64,000 nucleotides of DNA from positions 62,001 through 126,000 of the forward strand of contig NVXD01000006.1 of NCBI GenBank assembly GCA_002746415.1. Direction: 5' to 3'. Shown here one piece after another: positions 63,944 to 64,000 of this stretch. The DNA is from Flavobacteriaceae bacterium. Lineage in GTDB: Bacteria; Bacteroidota; Bacteroidia; Flavobacteriales; Flavobacteriaceae. How positions within the stretch are numbered: position 1 is the stretch's first letter; the number at the start of each line of letters is the position of its first letter. A program made the translations under genes and the position numbers. The notes beneath the pieces are model-generated. The model made no database searches. It was given only the letters and a program-made list of their open reading frames with translations, and was not told where the DNA came from.

Positions 63944-64000
63944 ATGAAAGCTGTTGTTTATACCCAATATGGACCGCCAGAAGTGCTGCAATTAAAAGAA
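63944..64000 (+). CDS. NAD(P)-dependent alcohol dehydrogenase / quinone reductase, start only
   Basis: Nineteen codons from the ATG at 63944 to the window edge read MKAVVYTQYGPPEVLQLKE, the classic opening of medium-chain zinc-independent dehydrogenases and quinone oxidoreductases (MDR family). The rest lies outside the window. Confidence 0.8.
   Translation, partial: MKAVVYTQYGPPEVLQLKE

Noticed and set aside
1-64000. tRNA or rRNA genes
   Set aside because: No cloverleaf with a TTCGA-type T-loop and CCA-proximal stem, and no rRNA-like conserved stretch, was found by eye; a dedicated tRNA search would be decisive.

Overview
The window is a stretch of AT-rich chromosome from a member of the Bacteroidota, most likely a Flavobacteriaceae species. 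The support is a short RpoD-type sigma factor (287 aa), a giant hybrid two-component system protein with an AraC output, TonB-dependent receptors with a carboxypeptidase-regulatory-like N-terminus, near absence of Shine-Dalgarno sequences, and promoter-like TTG-N19/20-TAnnTTyG elements. No rRNA, tRNA, CRISPR array, transposase or phage gene was seen.

Layout. 1-3.9 kb (minus): the start of an exported VWA-like protein, a glycosyltransferase, an SF2 helicase and a DUF6155-like protein. 4.1-14.9 kb (plus): an orphan HTCS regulator, a winged-helix SAM methyltransferase, two paralogous TPR proteins followed by a SCO protein, and the primary sigma factor with a strong terminator. 14.9-25.2 kb (minus): a tightly packed six-gene operon (hybrid kinase with Hpt, CheY-like receiver, HEAT-repeat membrane protein, processive GT2 synthase, membrane sulfatase-fold/TPR protein, TPR/YaiO outer-membrane barrel) that looks like a regulated exopolysaccharide synthesis and export machine. 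It is followed by two paralogous micropeptide genes of 32 and 33 codons that appear to have their own promoter. 25.3-37.5 kb: housekeeping and envelope genes, including an M19 dipeptidase, a thioesterase, DUF72, a LolA-like protein, a 1010-aa BNR-repeat protein, cysE-cysM, two tandem alpha/beta hydrolases and a TruA-like protein.

37.6-50.6 kb: small membrane proteins, a lipoprotein with two RskA-C-like domains, an OmpR/HAMP-kinase pair, a MarR regulator with a perfect operator-like palindrome, a GNAT enzyme, a DUF1080 lipoprotein, a Tat-exported DinB protein, a zinc-ribbon protein and a DoxX-like protein. 50.7-54.6 kb: an AraC regulator and an SRPBCC gene that share an 11-bp repeated box, a second exported DinB protein, an exported intradiol dioxygenase, and a cluster of about 75-bp palindromic repeats confined to the spacers. 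54.6-57.3 kb (minus): a VWA/AAA (BchD/BchI-like) pair. 57.7-63.8 kb (plus): an ECF sigma factor, a membrane anti-sigma-like protein, a DUF4097-like protein, two paralogous outer-membrane proteins and a TonB-dependent receptor in one transcription unit. The window ends in the first codons of a zinc-independent alcohol dehydrogenase/quinone reductase.

The most interesting material is the 15.3-25.2 kb operon with its micropeptide pair, and the putative regulatory sites upstream of the MarR, AraC and ECF genes. Functions are inferred from motifs read by eye; no database search was run.
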